Shown: positions 16,680-64,000 of the stretch, piece after piece
Layout: each line of letters begins with the position of its first letter
How positions within the stretch are numbered: the first letter of the stretch is position 1
Assembly (NCBI GenBank): GCA_037954325.1
Contig: JBBMNZ010000002.1
Span: 12,881,679 to 12,945,678 of the forward strand
Reading direction: 5' to 3'
DNA length: 64,000 nt
Source of the DNA: Fistularia commersonii
Lineage: Eukaryota > Chordata > Actinopteri > Syngnathiformes > Fistulariidae
Made by a program: the position numbers and the translations under genes
The notes under the pieces: generated by a model
The model's input: only the letters and a program-made list of their open reading frames with translations
Told to the model about the DNA's origin: nothing
Databases searched by the model: none

Positions 16680-18699
16680 TGGTAGGTGTGCACCATTTAT
16701 TAGATATCGCTGTACTATATATATATATACTATATAAACTACTGTATACTATACTATATAAACACAAGATGGGATCTCAAAGACTGTGCAACAACAACAT
16801 TTCCAATAGAAATGTATTTAAAACACACAAACACATAATTATAATGTTAAACACACATTAGCCAAAAAAAGAAATCTAGTAAACAATTTATGACATAAAT
16901 TGTAATGTGGAGCATATGTAAAGCACAGATGTGTTATCCAAAGATGAATAAAAGATGCCTCAACTACTGCTATTGACAAATTAAATAAACTTCTGGGAAT
17001 TCTGTGCAACACAATCCCTTTCTTTTCCATGAACTGATCATTAATTCACAAAACATTATTTGGATCTATCTCTGATTTTTGAAACTGTATTTGGATTATC
17101 AATGCTGCATACATGTCATATTTCTTGGTCCTCAGATTTGGCTCCCAGTTCCTCTCTAATCCATGCATAAAAATAAGTGCAATGGCCTGTGGATGAAGGA
17201 CCAATTATATCCCGATCAGATGTCTGCTGTAGATGAAGATGGCGCTGTGGATGCCAATGAGATTGTTTAATATATTTACATCAAGTTTGCAATGCCTGTT
17301 TTCCTTTTATGAGCTACCTATAAGAAAAGGTGTGTTTTGGCACAGCAGAAGGACAAGCAAATTGATCTGACTTTGGCCGACCTACACAATGACCATATTA
17401 CAGGTCGGCACATTAATGAAAGTGCTGACCTGCTTCTTGTTGACTGGACCCCACTTTTTTGCTTGTGCAATCAGAGGATCCTCTCTGCTATTTCAAAATG
17501 ATGCAAAATCTGTCCTTAATAAACAATCAGTGCACTCATTCTCTCCTCTCAGCAGTCAGGAGCATCCAGAATGGTGATGCAATGTAGCAGCTGCAGACCT
17601 GTGGCCTAGACCACTATCCAATCACCTCAAGATATAATAAATTTCAATTATTGTTTCTGAAAGCAATTAAGGCTTGAAATAATTAATCTAAAAACCGACA
17701 TATATGTGCAAATCAATATAACCGATGAATTTCCAACTCTATAATGAAAAGTTTGAAAAGTCAAACTTTGACAACTTTTGTCTTTTGCTTTTGCTTGCAG
17801 GGTAAGAGTTTCCATATTAAGGTTCCATTACTGGAAGCTTAACTCTTAATGGATATTATCAATATCTTCCCAATAAATTTCACTGATTCTGCTGGATTCA
17901 GTTTTTTGTAGAAAACTCAGATAGACATGAACTTTCAACTGCTCACTAATGAAGAATGAGTGAGTGTAAGGACATAAAAATGTTTTCTGTGAAAAACTTG
18001 GGCCTTTCAGAGACTTTCACTGTTAAAGCAGAAAAACAAGAAAAATAGCAAGGAAACAGCCTTTCTGTCTGTCTCTTTAAATAATTAAAGGAGGATTTTG
18101 CAATAAAAAGAGCTGTGAAGGATTCAATGACAGATGTTTTATTATTCAAAAAGGGAAATGGGATAGAAAAAAGAACAGATTTTCCCTGTTTGACAGGTGA
18201 TGATATCATCAAGGCACTTAGGAGATTTTACTTTTCCCTGCTCCACATTAGTACCATCTTTATACCTGATGGATACGTTAACAACAAAACCTTAATCACA
18301 CCGGCAACAAATATTATGACAATAAATTCAGTCTTTAGCAGCAGATATTTGACACTGCAGAGTGCTGAGCGAGTTGCAGACTGCCAAAGGTCTTTGTTCT
18401 GCGTCTGAGATATCAACCCAATATCTATGAGTTTGGGTTGGCAATTGGGTCAAGCAAAAATTGAAGCTGCATAGAGCTAAAAGGAGAAAAACTCACCCTA
18501 TATCACGGCATGTCAGAATGCCCAGAAGCCTTGAAAGAGTGATATAATATGGGGACTAATTTAAAAAAAAAAAAAAAAAAAAACGTTTTCAAGAGTTTAC
18601 ACAATCATCTGAAGTTCTTCAACAATTTCTCGGTAAAGATATCTGTTTCAGGAGGAATGAATATGCTTTATTACAATAACTGGCAATGAAATTTTCAGG
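16680..18699. other. Intergenic, nothing recognised
   Basis: AT-rich DNA with an (AT)n-like patch near 16715-16765 and a poly(A) run at about 18561-18583. No conserved protein or RNA gene seen. Confidence 0.6.
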
Positions 18700-18727
18700 A
18701 TCACAGATCGAATTATCTACAGCGCGT

Positions 18728-18743
18728 CCAGCAGAGGGCGCTG
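18728..18743 (+). promoter_or_regulatory. CTCF-type motif (perfect core match)
   Basis: CCAGCAGAGGGCGCTG matches the vertebrate CTCF core CCASYAGRKGGCRSTS at every position. It lies about 200 bases upstream of the probable long-form start codon. Confidence 0.7.
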
Positions 18744-18828
18744 TTGCAGATGTGCAACGCCGCCTCCCCTTCTCCAGCTGGACGCGCTCTCCATTCTTAA
18801 AGCGGTGTGTATCGAAGTGGTCAGGCAT

Positions 18829-18897
18829 ATGTTTGGAGTTGAGAAGGCCGGCAGGACGATGTTTCCTTTCTCCGTTCGCCTGGATGTGGCGGAGTAG
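18829..18897 (+). other. Upstream open reading frame in the slc35f3 long-form leader
   Basis: ATG at 18829 (and in frame at 18859) opens a 22-codon frame ending at TAG 18895-18897. It is out of frame with, and 31 bases upstream of, the probable main ATG at 18929. It matters only if transcription starts upstream of 18829. Confidence 0.4.
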
Positions 18898-18928
18898 CAG
18901 TAGCAGTCCCCGCGTTGTGGCCGCGAGG

Positions 18929-62667
<43,739 letters not shown>

Positions 62668-63910
62668 CTCCATGAAATGTTAGCATAAACGCAGACGTAC
62701 ACACTCCGATTGAGACAGCTTACTGTCAATGTTGCCACATCTGGTCACTACATCCTGGCTGATGCTCTGCTCTGCTCATGCAGCCTCCCGGGTGAAAAGT
62801 TTTGAACTGCCTCTCATATGTTACATTTTTGGCTTTGGGGGAAGATTGTGTATCAGTCATTCATTCGCTGTCCATTCCACTCAGAATTTATCAGAGTTGG
62901 TGCATGGACTTATATCAGATGTAATCTTCTGACCAAATGACCAGATATTACTCAATATGATACATTTTATGTACCTCCTAATCGTTCCATTTGGTTCCCT
63001 ACGTTGTTAAACCTGGGAAGACTTACCATCTTGCCTGATATTTTTTCAGCTCTGTAGAAAAAAGGCCTAACATGTTTTCAACTTGCTGGCTTCGAAATGT
63101 ACACATTTACACACTTACTGATCCAAAGAAGAATGCCTAAAAATGCTGAATGCCTGAAAACAAAAAAGGGAGTCCTAGAGTCACATCCCTCAGGTTTAAC
63201 TTCATGACAAATACCTTCCCTTGTTTGCACTGTACATAGCTATAATTCACACCTTGGATGTCCTGGAGCTGTCGACAAGATGTGCTCCTCTGGTGTGAAG
63301 GGACCTGTCTGGATATCTGAGCATCAATCTGAGCTGGAGAAGCTTTTGCTGCACCTTCTGGTCCAGTCAGCTGAAGGAAGTCTGATCCTTTTTGACCATC
63401 CTGATTGGCCCCCTGTGGTTGTGGTTTCCTGGGGCTAAAATCCCAAACTGTCAGTGCTGACACCCGTTGGCCAGGCCCACCGTCGTGGTCACGAGATCTT
63501 CAGTCTTATTCCAAACTTTCCACCGCGTGAGCCTTGGATTGTCATTAGCAGGTGTTTTCGGTTCATCCATGAAAGCAGATCTTACTTGTTATTGATTATT
63601 CATGACTCATATCTAGAGTAATTCCAATATTTGGATGGAAAAAAAAACCAAGCACATTTAAAATAATTTATAAAAATTCAATTGGGCCTTTTTAAAAATA
63701 ATTGAACCATCCATTTAACTATTTTATAAAATACAGATTACTGAGCTGCCCTTTGATTTTTTTTTTCTTATCTGCAGCAATTATCAGTTAAAAATCTTTA
63801 TTTTGGGGGTTTAAGGAGACAATGGGAAGTTTGGGGGAAGGGGGTCAGAGGAGGTGTCCTTGACTGTCAAAAAAGGCACCTTCAAATAAAATGCATCATT
63901 TTTATTATAA
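62668..63910 (+). other. slc35f3: slc35f3 3' UTR and flank
   Basis: Noncoding sequence after the stop. The best poly(A) signal is AATAAA at 63885-63890, giving a 3' UTR of about 1.2 kb. No other gene appears before the window ends. Confidence 0.55.
63885..63890 (+). terminator. slc35f3: Candidate poly(A) signal of slc35f3
   Basis: AATAAA, followed by a T-rich stretch (ATTTTTATTATAATG). A weaker ATTAAA-like choice is not excluded. Confidence 0.45.
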
Positions 63911-64000
63911 TGAAAACGTTCTTTAAGTAATTTCTGTTTACACATTACAATAGCTCAAATAGAAAAAAAGGGTTTCCCCAATACCTGATTTCATTGATCA

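Larger units (their letters stand above)
7346..18699. other. kcnk1-slc35f3 intergenic region
   Basis: About 11 kb without supported host genes. LINE copies fill 7.56-9.86 kb, 11.34-15.0 kb and 16.01-16.15 kb. The stretches 9.86-11.33, 15.1-16.0 and 16.15-18.7 kb are AT-rich and show only chance-length open frames. Confidence 0.7.

Overview
The window is vertebrate nuclear DNA, almost certainly from a ray-finned fish. The evidence is intron-split genes whose proteins closely resemble human KCNK1 and SLC35F3, the neighbouring order of these two genes (also adjacent on human chromosome 1q42), long AT-rich introns, and fish-type mobile elements: a family of APE/reverse-transcriptase LINEs ending in (GAA)n, tRNA-derived SINEs, a hAT element and a mariner-like MITE. 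I cannot name the species.

Layout. (1) 105-4150: kcnk1 (TWIK-1 two-pore K+ channel), plus strand, three coding exons, 335 residues, complete. A probable long 3' UTR or downstream flank follows, with poly(A) signals near 4948 and 7326. (2) About 7.5-18.7 kb: intergenic DNA dominated by LINE copies, including one LINE inserted inside another with a perfect 19-bp target-site duplication. (3) 18.7-62.7 kb: slc35f3 (solute carrier family 35 member F3, a ten-helix transporter of the drug/metabolite superfamily, reported as a thiamine transporter), plus strand. It has two alternative 5' ends. A distal pair of exons (about 18.9-19.0 kb and 19.89-20.10 kb) and a proximal first exon in a GC-rich, GGA-repeat-bearing region (44.13 kb) both end in phase 1 and can both splice to the shared exon at 54,596. 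Six shared exons then run to the stop at 62,667. The short form is 429 residues and the long form about 503. (4) About 62.7-64 kb: 3' UTR and downstream flank with a poly(A) signal near 63,885.

The roughly 34-kb second intron of the long form holds most of the mobile elements: a degenerate L2/CR1/Rex-type LINE (29.3-30.75 kb), a SINE split by a 1,246-bp hAT element with a perfect 8-bp duplication (32.3-33.8 kb), 5'-truncated LINE copies at 34.2 and 37.1 kb, and a nearly full-length minus-strand LINE at 39.8-42.3 kb. A mariner-type MITE lies at 54.2 kb.

The two genes encode unrelated membrane proteins (a K+ channel and a putative vitamin transporter) and are linked by conserved gene order, not by a known shared pathway. 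I found no undescribed multi-gene system. The most useful non-obvious points are the reading-frame-verified alternative promoters of slc35f3, strong CTCF-type motifs (two of them convergent), three mobile-element insertions with intact duplications, and three near-perfect hairpins in introns.
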